DNA from: Neptuniibacter sp048548695 | Lineage (GTDB): Bacteria > Pseudomonadota > Gammaproteobacteria > Pseudomonadales > Balneatricaceae | DNA: 64,000 bases | Direction: 5' to 3' (one strand) | Assembly (NCBI RefSeq): GCF_048548695.1 | Contig: NZ_JBLYIF010000005.1 | Shown here: positions 44,319-52,427 of the stretch, one piece after another | Layout: the number at the start of each line of letters is the position of its first letter | Position numbering within the stretch: the first letter of the stretch is position 1 | The notes under the pieces: generated by a model | Database searches by the model: none | Told to the model about the DNA's origin: nothing | The model's input: only the letters and a program-made list of their open reading frames with translations | Program-made: the position numbers and the translations under genes

Positions 44319-46073
44319 TCAACTGTCTGAGCGATTACTGATCCACATGACCTGATAGGGTTCAACGTCGATGACAGCATGCAGATCGGAGTATTCCGCG
44401 CGGGTTAATAGATCCTGCCAGCACTGGGTATTCACCAAATTCAGATCGGACAAACGCAGTTCAGCTTGTTGATTGCTGATATTGGCAATACAGAAAATAC
44501 TTTGCCTGCGGTTTGGACTCTGACGCCAGAAACCAAATAACTGACTACCTAGGTGCAATGTAAACTGCGTGGCATTAGGGTGAAACGCCGGTTGCCGGGT
44601 GCGGATTCGCAGCAGATGCTTAAGCCGCTGCAACACGCGATGGTGATGGCAATGCGGATCATCCAGCTGTTCTTGTAGTTGTTGATATTGCCACTGACTG
44701 CGGTTGATTGACCGGTTATGACCCGTGCGTGCCATACGCGCATAATCATTATGGCTGCCAAACAGGCTCTGTATGTAGATTGCCGGAATCCCTTCCAGCG
44801 CCAGCATAATGGCATGGGCACAGATAAAACGGTCTTCGTTATAGCTGTCAGGTCCATCCTGGGTACCCTGTAAGGCATCGAACAGCGAGATATTGATCTC
44901 GTAGGGCCTGGACTCACCCTGATTCAGACTACGCCAGGAAATTTCGCCGCCAAACTGCTGCATGGTTTCGACCAGCTTTTGCTCTTCTGCATCCGTTAAC
45001 AGGTTTTCCAAAGGTCTTAAGCCTATCCCGTCATGGGAGGCGATAAAGTTGAAAAACGCGGTACCATCTTGGGCCGGAGGCATCGCCATCAACCACTGCT
45101 TGAGGTAATGGCTGTCGCCACTAATCAGGGTGTAGACCAGCAAGGGAGGCAGCGAAAAGTTGTAAACACAATGGGCCTCATTGCCGTTACCAAAATAGGA
45201 CAGATTTTCCCGGCTAGGAATGTTGGTTTCAGTGATAATCACGGCATCATCACAGGCATATTCAATCAAACTGCGCAGCAGGCGGACCACTTCATGGGTC
45301 TGCTCCAGATTAAGGCAACTGCCGCCAATCTCCTTCCATAGAAAAGCGACCGCATCCAGGCGGAAAATTTTCACCCCCTGATCCAGATAGAACCGCACAA
45401 TCCGCACCATCATTTTCAGCAGTTCCGGGTTTCGAAAATTGAAATCCACCTGGTCGGGACTGAAGGTACACCAGACATGCCGCTTCCCATCCACTGCTTC
45501 AACTTCGTTCAGCAGAGGCGTGGTGCGGGGCCGGACCACAGCCGAGAGGTCGGCCTCAGGCTCAGCGGTAAAATAGAAATCCCGCCCCGGGGATTTATTC
45601 TGCAGAAAGTTACGGAACCACTCACTGTCGCTGGAACCATGATTGATCACCAGGTCGGCCATCAAGCGGTAATGCGAGGCAATATCCCGGATATCCTGCC
45701 AGTCACCCAGACTGTCACGTACGGCAAAAAAATCCTGCACCGCAAAGCCATCGTCACTACTGAACGGGAAGAACGGCAAGATATGCAGGCTATTAATCAA
45801 ACCCTCCGAATATTCGTCCATGAACCGTAACAGGGTGTGTAGCGGCCACTCATCAGGCGCTAACAGAGTGTCGCCATAGCTGATCAGCACCACATCCTGT
45901 TGATCCCAATGGTTTTCCGCCGGGCGCGGCTCATTGGTAACCCCCTGCAAGCGCATCAGTTCGACCAGTTCATCCGCCAATGGCGTTATCTGTTCTGTAT
46001 CCAGCAAGCCGGCATAGATAACCTGCAGATGTGTTGCCAGTTGAAACCTGAGCTGCTCACAGGCTGTTGTCAT
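44319..46073 (-). CDS. GH13_18 sugar phosphorylase, probably glucosylglycerate phosphorylase
   Basis: A 584-residue glycoside hydrolase family 13 protein of the sucrose phosphorylase branch. Catalytic residues are visible: nucleophile Asp in IFRLDAVAFLWKEIG, acid/base Glu in VIITETNIPSRENL and the stabiliser Asp in FIASHDGIGLRP. Sucrose phosphorylases are nearer 500 residues. The greater length and the adjacent gpgS gene point to a glucosylglycerate phosphorylase, which splits glucosylglycerate with phosphate into glucose 1-phosphate and glycerate. Substrate is inferred from context. It follows gpgS by nine bases, with ribosome site AAGGGG. Cytoplasmic. Confidence 0.8.
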   Translation of the reverse strand: MTTACEQLRFQLATHLQVIYAGLLDTEQITPLADELVELMRLQGVTNEPRPAENHWDQQDVVLISYGDTLLAPDEWPLHTLLRFMDEYSEGLINSLHILPFFPFSSDDGFAVQDFFAVRDSLGDWQDIRDIASHYRLMADLVINHGSSDSEWFRNFLQNKSPGRDFYFTAEPEADLSAVVRPRTTPLLNEVEAVDGKRHVWCTFSPDQVDFNFRNPELLKMMVRIVRFYLDQGVKIFRLDAVAFLWKEIGGSCLNLEQTHEVVRLLRSLIEYACDDAVIITETNIPSRENLSYFGNGNEAHCVYNFSLPPLLVYTLISGDSHYLKQWLMAMPPAQDGTAFFNFIASHDGIGLRPLENLLTDAEEQKLVETMQQFGGEISWRSLNQGESRPYEINISLFDALQGTQDGPDSYNEDRFICAHAIMLALEGIPAIYIQSLFGSHNDYARMARTGHNRSINRSQWQYQQLQEQLDDPHCHHHRVLQRLKHLLRIRTRQPAFHPNATQFTLHLGSQLFGFWRQSPNRRQSIFCIANISNQQAELRLSDLNLVNTQCWQDLLTRAEYSDLHAVIDVEPYQVMWISNRSDS

Positions 46074-46082
46074 GTTTTCCCC

Positions 46083-47306
46083 TTAGCGGCTGAACTGCTT
46101 GTGATCCGCCTCTACCGCATCGATCAGCCGGTCAAACACATCCGGCATGGCACTGGTTACCCGGTTCCAACTAGGAATAAAGGGTTTATCCATTGGATTG
46201 GTCAAGAAAGCCTCACCGGCTTTCATGATATTACGGGCAAACATCTCTACCGCTTCCTCTTCCTCATGGATATCAAGCGACAGGCCATTCATCACCGCAT
46301 CGTTATGGTAAGTCTCGATAAAGTCGAGGGCAATGCGATAATAGGTAGCCTTGAGAGTACGGAAGGTTTCCGTATTGAACGTATGCCCCTGAGTCGCCAG
46401 TTTACGGAACAGTGCCTTGGTGATATCGATAGACATTTTCGACAAGCCACCATCATCGTTTTCTAACGACAGGTTTTGATGTTTATGGTCGTAGCGATCC
46501 GCAATATCTACCTGACAGAGCCGGTTGCTGGCAAAGTTACGATGTACTTCAGACAGCACACCGATCTCCAGCCCCCAGTCGCTGGGGATGCGCAGGTCGG
46601 TCAACACGTCACGCCGGAAAGAAAACTCACCGGACAGCGAATAGCGGAAGCTGTCCATGTACTGCAGATACTCCTGCTCACCAAACACCTTCTTCAGCGC
46701 CCGCAGCAGGGGGGTAACCAGCAGGCGGCAGACCCGACCATTAATTTTGCCGTCAGCCACCCGGGCATAAAATCCTTTACAGAATTCATAGTTAAACTTC
46801 GGATTAGCGACGGGGTAAATTAAACGCGCCAGCAACTCGCGTTTATAGGTCACGATGTCACAGTCATGCAAGGCAATAGATTCTGCCCGCCCGGTGGCCA
46901 GCATATAGCCCATGCAATACCAGACATTACGCCCTTTACCGCGTTCACGCGGGGCAAGATCTAGGTCCTGAAGTTCAGCATCCAGCGCTTTCAGGCGAGG
47001 GCCATCGTGCCACAGCACTCTGTGCTCCTGTGGCAAACAGCTGAAAAACTCCAGCGCATAGCGGTACTGTTTTTCATCTGCCATATCCAGACCAACAACG
47101 ATTTCCGACAGGTAGGGAACCTGACATAGCTCTTCGACAATGGGCCCCAGCGCCGGGCCTTCCAGCTCCGAATACAGTGAGGGCAGAATCAAAGCCATAG
47201 GACGCTGACGGCTAAAACCCAACAGTTCAGCTTCCATGTCCTCAATCGGTCTTTGCGCCAAGTTATGCAGGGTGGTAATAATCCCATTCTGATAAAAATC
47301 GGCCAT
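46083..47306 (-). CDS. gpgS: glucosyl-3-phosphoglycerate synthase (GT81)
   Basis: GpgS transfers glucose from an NDP-glucose to 3-phosphoglycerate, the first step of glucosylglycerate synthesis. The 407-residue protein has the GT81 features: ALILPSLYSELEGPALGPI at the start, GKGRNVWYCMGYML in the donor-binding region, the metal-binding HDCDIVTY and LSGEFSFRRDVLTDLRIPSDWG in the acceptor region. A mannosyl-3-phosphoglycerate synthase is less likely by these motifs. GAGGAG precedes the ATG. Middle gene of the three-gene unit. Confidence 0.88.
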   Translation of the reverse strand: MADFYQNGIITTLHNLAQRPIEDMEAELLGFSRQRPMALILPSLYSELEGPALGPIVEELCQVPYLSEIVVGLDMADEKQYRYALEFFSCLPQEHRVLWHDGPRLKALDAELQDLDLAPRERGKGRNVWYCMGYMLATGRAESIALHDCDIVTYKRELLARLIYPVANPKFNYEFCKGFYARVADGKINGRVCRLLVTPLLRALKKVFGEQEYLQYMDSFRYSLSGEFSFRRDVLTDLRIPSDWGLEIGVLSEVHRNFASNRLCQVDIADRYDHKHQNLSLENDDGGLSKMSIDITKALFRKLATQGHTFNTETFRTLKATYYRIALDFIETYHNDAVMNGLSLDIHEEEEAVEMFARNIMKAGEAFLTNPMDKPFIPSWNRVTSAMPDVFDRLIDAVEADHKQFSR

Positions 47307-47331
47307 AACATCTCCTCAGCATCAATGCTGT

Positions 47332-48174
47332 TCAGTCTGCTGGCAACGCCAATAGTTGCCTGACTCCTGCCGCCCAACCAGATGGGCCACAGGTTTCACT
47401 TAACAGATAATCGGTTTCGGCTGGCAGTACCGGCGGGGCATGAGCCGGTGAGCGCACCAGCAGGGCCCGGTCAGCCGCCTGCAACATAGCAATGTCATTG
47501 CCACTGTCACCGGCTGCCAGGGTGATAAGTTGATGTTTCGGTTGGTATAGCTGGTAACAGCGGGTCAACCAACGCAATGCCTGCCCCTTGTCACACTGAT
47601 CCACCAGATGCAGAAAGCGCCCGCCCTGCAGGGGTGTTACCCCGGCACGGGCAAGTGCAGACAAAAAGGCTGTGCGGCGCTCTGGGCTACCCTGCCAGTG
47701 CAGAGGCTCACTGAATTCACGCTGCTGCGCCAGCAAGCCTTGCTCCACCGACAACCCCGTTAATTCAGTCACCTGCTCTGGAGTGGCCTCACTGAGCAGC
47801 ACAAACTCATCAGCAAAGTCGGTTTTCAGCTGCTGCAACAGTGTCTGCCAGATACCTGTCGGGCGGGAGAACGCCTTAACCCAGAAGCCACCTTGCTGCT
47901 GACACTCAGTGGGCTGTATTGGAAAATACTCCACTGGAATATACACCGCCGCCCCGTTTTCAGTAATAAACGGATGTCTATTACCCAACTGGCCCCTCAA
48001 CGGCAACAGCTCGGCACGGGTTTTACTGGTGACTGGTATCACAGGGATATGCTGGGCTTCCAGCAGATCCAGAGTCGTCTCAGCTGCGGCGAAGCTATAG
48101 CTATGGTGATCCAGTAAAGTACCATCAAGGTCAGTAAATACTAGATAATTGAATGGTCGCTTATCGTTCAGCAT
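47332..48174 (-). CDS. HAD-IIB phosphatase, probably glucosyl/mannosyl-3-phosphoglycerate phosphatase
   Basis: A 280-residue HAD-superfamily phosphatase of the MpgP family. Motif I is VFTDLDGTLLDHHSY, motif II VIPVTSKTRAEL and motif IV LAAGDSGNDIAMLQAAD; the cap contains FITENGAAVYIPVEYF. In this operon it should remove the phosphate from glucosyl-3-phosphoglycerate to give the compatible solute glucosylglycerate. The ATG at 48174 (MLNDKRPFNYLVF) was chosen over a TTG at 48213, although no strong ribosome site precedes it. First gene of phosphatase-gpgS-phosphorylase. Confidence 0.85.
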   Translation of the reverse strand: MLNDKRPFNYLVFTDLDGTLLDHHSYSFAAAETTLDLLEAQHIPVIPVTSKTRAELLPLRGQLGNRHPFITENGAAVYIPVEYFPIQPTECQQQGGFWVKAFSRPTGIWQTLLQQLKTDFADEFVLLSEATPEQVTELTGLSVEQGLLAQQREFSEPLHWQGSPERRTAFLSALARAGVTPLQGGRFLHLVDQCDKGQALRWLTRCYQLYQPKHQLITLAAGDSGNDIAMLQAADRALLVRSPAHAPPVLPAETDYLLSETCGPSGWAAGVRQLLALPAD

Positions 48175-48299
48175 CTCGGTGCAACTATGGCATTGCGTTT
48201 CCTTGCACCACAATAGTGCAAAAAAAACATACCAACCTCTATCAATTAGGTTTAGCCATAGTACTGCAGGTTTTATGCCGATTTATTGCGGCGCACAAA

Positions 48300-48328
48300 A
48301 AGAAAAAAGCCGGCAACGCCGGCTTTGG
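48300..48328 (-). terminator. terminator of the NO-linked haem/globin operon
   Basis: AGCCGGC and GCCGGCT pair around AAC. On the minus strand the stem is followed by TTTTTTCTTTTT, directly after the stop of the flavin reductase gene at 48334. Confidence 0.9.
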
Positions 48329-48333
48329 ACAAA

Positions 48334-49311
48334 TCAGGCTACCACCGCCTGACTTGAGGGAGTGAACAGGTCACAGTGAATATCCTGCATACTGGCCCCG
48401 GCGAGAAAGGTCTGCTTACGCAGCGCCTGTACCCGCTGTGGCGAGCCGCAGAAATACGCGCGATACCCCTTGGTGTCAGGAAAGCGAGATTTCAGTACCT
48501 GATTCAGGTCGCCGTTTTCTCCACCACCCTCCGGTACTGCACCCTCCAGCACCACCGGGGTATAGCTAAAATTCTGATATACCGCATCGAGTGCCCGTAA
48601 CTCTTTATCCAGATATAAGTCATCTGCCACCCGACTGCCGGCAAACAGATGAATCGGGCCATCATGCCCCACTCTCAAAGCATCCCGAACGATGCCATAC
48701 AATGGCGATAGACCTGTGCCAGTGCCCGCCAACAGCAACGGCTGCTGTTTTTGCTCCGCCAGATAGAAACAGTCGCCAAAAGCGCCCTGCACTTTAAGCG
48801 TGTCACCAATGGCCAGCTTCTGCTGCGCCCACTGACTGAACTGGCCATCTTCATGCACGCGAATCTGCACTTCCAACTCACGTTCCAGTTCAGGCACGCT
48901 GGCCAGGGAATAAGCACGGCTCAGACCGTCGTCCCGCACTAGGTTCACAAACTGACCCGGCCGGTAGTGAATGTCGGCACTCATGCGCAACCGAAGGACC
49001 CGACCCGGCAGCAGCTCTTTATCAACCACAACTGCCGATACGGTCTGGCTGGCAGGGTTACGCTGTACCCGAAGTCCCGCTTCAGGCTCGCAGCAGCAAG
49101 CCAGGAAATAACCCTGGGCCTTATGCGTTGCTTTCAGGCCCTGCTGCGCTGCTGCCGGTAGTTCGCCCTCTATCAGCTGCATCATGCAGCTTTGGCAGGC
49201 ACCGGCACGGCAGGAGTTAGGAATATCATGCCCGGCAGTCAGCAGCGCCTCCAGCAAGTTACTGCCGGGGGCGACATTCACCTCAGTATCTTCAAAGTGC
49301 ACCGTTGCCAC
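48334..49311 (-). CDS. [2Fe-2S] ferredoxin-FAD/NAD reductase (globin partner candidate)
   Basis: A 325-residue reductase: N-terminal plant-type [2Fe-2S] domain (C-x4-C-x2-C in SCRAGACQSCMM plus the later Cys in FLACCCE), FAD domain (YRPGQFVNL, RAYSLASVP) and NAD domain (LLLAGTGTGLSPLYGIV; YFCGSPQRV). This layout is that of phenol hydroxylase, CDP-6-deoxyglucoseen reductase and similar single-chain reductases. Flavohaemoglobin Hmp has comparable FAD and NAD domains fused to a globin, so I infer that this enzyme reduces the two truncated haemoglobins encoded just upstream. It starts with GTG after AGGAGG. Last gene of the operon. Confidence 0.88.
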   Translation of the reverse strand: MATVHFEDTEVNVAPGSNLLEALLTAGHDIPNSCRAGACQSCMMQLIEGELPAAAQQGLKATHKAQGYFLACCCEPEAGLRVQRNPASQTVSAVVVDKELLPGRVLRLRMSADIHYRPGQFVNLVRDDGLSRAYSLASVPELERELEVQIRVHEDGQFSQWAQQKLAIGDTLKVQGAFGDCFYLAEQKQQPLLLAGTGTGLSPLYGIVRDALRVGHDGPIHLFAGSRVADDLYLDKELRALDAVYQNFSYTPVVLEGAVPEGGGENGDLNQVLKSRFPDTKGYRAYFCGSPQRVQALRKQTFLAGASMQDIHCDLFTPSSQAVVA

Positions 49312-49320
49312 AGGCGCCTC

Positions 49321-49680
49321 CTAGCGGTTCAGCACGTCATCACGCACACTGTTGCCGATCCCAGCAATTTGCGTGATTTTTTCGTCATCTACACCCAACT
49401 CAGTCAAGGTTGCCGCCAGGTTTTCCAGTACCGCATCAAAATGCGTGTCATTCAGCCCCTTCAGGTGCTTGTGACCTTCACGCATATCTTTACCGGTGTA
49501 GCTGTGCGGACCGCCAAATACCATGGTCAAAAAGGCTTTCTGCTTAACCGACTGGGCTTCCATATCGACGCTATCGAAATACTGGCTGATGCGGTCATCT
49601 GCCAGTACCTTGCGGTAGAAGATATCTACCGCGGCGTCCACGGCGGCTTCGCCGCCAAGCTGTTCATACAAACTACTCAT
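49321..49680 (-). CDS. group I truncated haemoglobin (copy 2)
   Basis: A 119-residue 2-on-2 globin of the trHbN group. It has the group I start SLYEQLGGEAAVDAAVDIFYRKVL with the B10-region Tyr, the FLTMVFGGPHSYTGKDM turn and the proximal His (F8) in REGHKHLKGLND. Group I members such as M. tuberculosis GlbN oxidise nitric oxide to nitrate with bound oxygen. It is very similar to the neighbouring copy, roughly three quarters identical by eye over about 115 residues, so the pair arose by duplication. It lies 12 bp after copy 1 and nine bases before the reductase gene. Confidence 0.94.
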   Translation of the reverse strand: MSSLYEQLGGEAAVDAAVDIFYRKVLADDRISQYFDSVDMEAQSVKQKAFLTMVFGGPHSYTGKDMREGHKHLKGLNDTHFDAVLENLAATLTELGVDDEKITQIAGIGNSVRDDVLNR

Positions 49681-49692
49681 CTGCTTCCCCGA

Positions 49693-50106
49693 TTATTTAT
49701 TCAGTACATCACCACGAACACTTTCTGCGATACCGGCAATTTCACCAATATCACTGTCCGCTACGCCCAGCTCAGTAAGAGTGGCCGCCAAATTTTCAAC
49801 CACCGCATCAAAGTGGGTGTCGTTCAGGCCAGTCAGATGTTTGTGGCCTTCACGCAGGTCTTTGCCGGAATAGTTGTTAGGGCCGCCAAACACCATGGTC
49901 AGAAAAGCTTTCTGTTTTACAATCTGCCCATCCATATCAACGCTGTCGAAATAGTGACTGATACGGTCATCCGCCAGGACTTTGCGATAAAAGATATCTA
50001 CCGCCGCATCCACTGCGGGCTGACCGCCAAGACGCTCGTATAAACTTGGTTTGGCTTCGCCTTTACCGGTAAACAGGCCTTTCAGTTTATTCATGAAACT
50101 ACACAT
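49693..50106 (-). CDS. group I truncated haemoglobin (copy 1)
   Basis: A 137-residue 2-on-2 globin with the same motifs as its neighbour (SLYERLGGQPAVDAAVDIF; FLTMVFGGPNNYSGKDL; proximal His in REGHKHLTGLND). It has about 20 extra N-terminal residues (MCSFMNKLKGLFTGKGEAKP), a short amphipathic, basic extension that might touch the membrane. AAAGGAG precedes the ATG. The N-terminal extension and the changes DMEAQ/DMDGQ and HSYT/NNYS are the main differences between the two copies. Confidence 0.94.
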   Translation of the reverse strand: MCSFMNKLKGLFTGKGEAKPSLYERLGGQPAVDAAVDIFYRKVLADDRISHYFDSVDMDGQIVKQKAFLTMVFGGPNNYSGKDLREGHKHLTGLNDTHFDAVVENLAATLTELGVADSDIGEIAGIAESVRGDVLNK

Positions 50107-50117
50107 ATTTCACTCCT

Positions 50118-50465
50118 TTATCGGGCTTCCAGCTGGGACAGCATGTAGTCCACGGCATTGCCGATATCTTCGTCAGTAAGATCTGTATTACCACCTTTCG
50201 CCGGCATCAGTTGATAACCGTTGATGGCATGTTGCACCAATACATCTCGACCCTGGCCAATACGCTTGCCCCACATTTTCATGTTGCCAATGATCGGGGC
50301 ACCATTGATGCCCTGACCATGGCAGGCAAAACAGGTCCCGGAGACAATCTGTTCTCCCTTCTGTAAAGCAGGGGAGAGACTAGCTGCTGGGCCATCGCCT
50401 CCGTCACAGCCCGTCAACGCGAGCAACAGTGCCAGGCTTCCGATTCGAGCTGTGTTTCCCATCAT
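50118..50465 (-). CDS. mono-haem c-type cytochrome lipoprotein (cytochrome c5-like)
   Basis: A 115-residue protein with a lipoprotein signal (SLALLLALTGC) whose mature N-terminus is Cys-Asp. Asp after the lipid Cys usually retains a lipoprotein in the inner membrane, so this haem may face the periplasm from the inner membrane. There is one haem motif CFACH, with the likely axial Met in YQLMPAKGGN, the pattern of small class I cytochromes such as c5. AAGGAG precedes the ATG. A shuttle between the membrane flavocytochrome and the other haem proteins is a reasonable inference. Confidence 0.9.
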   Translation of the reverse strand: MMGNTARIGSLALLLALTGCDGGDGPAASLSPALQKGEQIVSGTCFACHGQGINGAPIIGNMKMWGKRIGQGRDVLVQHAINGYQLMPAKGGNTDLTDEDIGNAVDYMLSQLEAR

Positions 50466-50480
50466 GCATCTCCTTGAGGC

Positions 50481-51062
50481 TTAGCCACCCAGGGGCACAC
50501 GAATGACAACACCACCCATTACTTCACCAATTTTGAAGTCATTACGTGGGCTGTCTTTGTGCTCGTTATGGCAAGTCACACAGGGTGTCGCTACCGCAAC
50601 ATCGGGATACACCGCTGTAAAGTAGGTAGTGTCACCCAGCTTTTCTTCGCCGTAGAAGTTTTTGCCAGGATTTGCCGCAATGTACTCAAGACCCTGTTTT
50701 TCAATTTCCGTACGCGGTGCGTTCTGACTGTTAATTGGCCAGATAGACTGGAGTGAATAGGTGAAGTCATCCGTCATTTCAGCGACAGCTTCAGCACCTG
50801 CACGGAACATCTGTGCCGGCAGTGGTGCACCATTTTCCAGGTCCTGCCAGTGCTCCTTAGGCGCGATGGCATCCGCGCCGGCTGGGCCAAGGCGCTTGAT
50901 GATCAGTTTGGTGTAGTTGGTACGGTCTGCTTTCATGACTGCAAACAGCGAGTCAGTGTACAACTCAGGCTTGATGCCGACCGCTTGAGGTTCATCCTGA
51001 CAACCAGTCAGGGCCAGGGTGGTAGCCGCCAGTGCGACACCTGCAATTGCTTTTTTCATCAT
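50481..51062 (-). CDS. Tll0287-like (DUF3365) haem c lipoprotein
   Basis: A 193-residue protein of the Tll0287-like/DUF3365 family, a PAS-like sensor or haem fold with one c-type haem. The lipobox is LTGC followed by Gln, so outer-membrane sorting is likely. The haem motif is CVTCHNEHKDSPRNDFK, and the fold signature GVVIRVPL closes the chain. Related proteins have an open haem site that can bind small ligands, so a gas-sensing or NO/nitrite-binding role is possible but unproven. It lies 39 bp after the multihaem gene. Confidence 0.85.
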   Translation of the reverse strand: MMKKAIAGVALAATTLALTGCQDEPQAVGIKPELYTDSLFAVMKADRTNYTKLIIKRLGPAGADAIAPKEHWQDLENGAPLPAQMFRAGAEAVAEMTDDFTYSLQSIWPINSQNAPRTEIEKQGLEYIAANPGKNFYGEEKLGDTTYFTAVYPDVAVATPCVTCHNEHKDSPRNDFKIGEVMGGVVIRVPLGG

Positions 51063-51101
51063 CTCGAACGCTCCATTCTCAGGTTGAGTTGGGTGATAGG
51101 T

Positions 51102-52418
51102 TTATTGCTTTTGCTTGTCCCGGTCCCGGGCCACCGCCATATCGATGGACGGAATGTGACTGCCGGGTTTACCGTTGAAGTTGTTACGAACCAGTGCCGG
51201 ATCGGCTAAGGCGTCCAGGCTAAATGCCAGTGAATGGCAATCCAGACATACCGAGCGCACCATTTTCTCGTTAGGGCGCAGGTTCATGCTCTGGTTATGC
51301 TCAACACGCACTGTGGTCTTGCCGAAGGCTTTATGTGACTCACGCGGCATATGACAGGTAGCACAACTCACACCACTGCCTGCAGGTAGCACTTCAGCCT
51401 GTTCCTGCTGCCACAGCTGGGCATGGGGTGACTGAGCATAGTTGCGGCTGTGTTCATCGTCATGGCAGCTGGTGCAGGATTCCACGGCAGCCGTTGCCAG
51501 GTCAGGCTGATGGGCATCATGGCAACTGGCGCAGTCGAGTCCGCTCTGATCGGCATCATGTTTGAAAGGCAACCGGGCCATGGCAGGTGACATCTTGCTC
51601 AGGCCTGCTTTCAGGCGCATGCCATGCTTACCACTGAGAAAACCTGAGGCTTCATTTTCATGACAGCTGTTACAGCTGGCCAAACCGGGATCATCCTGCC
51701 AGACGCCTGAAACGCTATGACAGTCAGTACAATTAACGCCGGCATCGGCATGACCACTGAGGCTCCAGTCCTCCACCAACGCATGTGCAGCCTCGCCATC
51801 GGCATCCGCAACGGCCAACGCCGGTTTACGTGCCAGCGCTTCGGTACCATTACGCGCCAGCACCTGTGCCATCGCCTTCACCATAGGGCCGGTTTGATTG
51901 GCCAGCAGGAAATCTTCATATAGCGCGCGGTTATCATGGAAGTTGTGGCAACCCGCACTGCCACAGGTATCGAATCCCATACCTTCATGACTTGGCCGAT
52001 CCTCAGCGATGCTCTGATGACACTCGTAACAGAAGTCTTCCGGCAGGGTGACCCCCATCGCAAAGGTTTGATGTTGTTTATGCTCACCATGGCAACTGAC
52101 ACAGTTGAGGGCATTGATCTTTTCCAACCGGTCAACATTACGCGGATCAGTAAATTTCTTGCGTGGATGGGAGTCGTGGGCGTCTTTCAATTCCTGCTCA
52201 TGACAACCCATACAGGCATCATGCAGTAGTTCCTGGCCGCCAAACGGATCGGTATGACAAGTGTCGCAACTTAATTCAATCTGATAATGGCCATGGGTGG
52301 TGGGCCCGATCAAGAAATGCGGCTTCTCCGGCTGAGCCAGCATTTCATAACCCAGCACCCCCGCCAGACCTGCGCAGAGGGTTAACCAGATAAGCCAGAT
52401 AGATAGCTTGCGACTCAT
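51102..52418 (-). CDS. undecahaem c-type cytochrome, membrane-anchored
   Basis: A 438-residue multihaem cytochrome with one N-terminal membrane anchor or uncleaved signal (about residues 5-24). I count ten CxxCH motifs (CDTCH, CMGCH, CVSCH, CYECH, CTDCH, CNSCH, CASCH, CTSCH, CATCH, CLDCH) plus one CGSAGCH with four residues between the cysteines, which could bind an eleventh haem. Blocks of paired motifs resemble the NrfB/NapC-type and cytochrome c3-like electron wires. No known nitrite reductase catalytic CxxCK motif is present. The ATG at 52418 (after AAGGGGG) was preferred to a TTG one codon earlier. Follows the flavocytochrome gene by nine bases. Confidence 0.9.
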   Translation of the reverse strand: MSRKLSIWLIWLTLCAGLAGVLGYEMLAQPEKPHFLIGPTTHGHYQIELSCDTCHTDPFGGQELLHDACMGCHEQELKDAHDSHPRKKFTDPRNVDRLEKINALNCVSCHGEHKQHQTFAMGVTLPEDFCYECHQSIAEDRPSHEGMGFDTCGSAGCHNFHDNRALYEDFLLANQTGPMVKAMAQVLARNGTEALARKPALAVADADGEAAHALVEDWSLSGHADAGVNCTDCHSVSGVWQDDPGLASCNSCHENEASGFLSGKHGMRLKAGLSKMSPAMARLPFKHDADQSGLDCASCHDAHQPDLATAAVESCTSCHDDEHSRNYAQSPHAQLWQQEQAEVLPAGSGVSCATCHMPRESHKAFGKTTVRVEHNQSMNLRPNEKMVRSVCLDCHSLAFSLDALADPALVRNNFNGKPGSHIPSIDMAVARDRDKQKQ

Positions 52419-52427
52419 CAATCCCCC

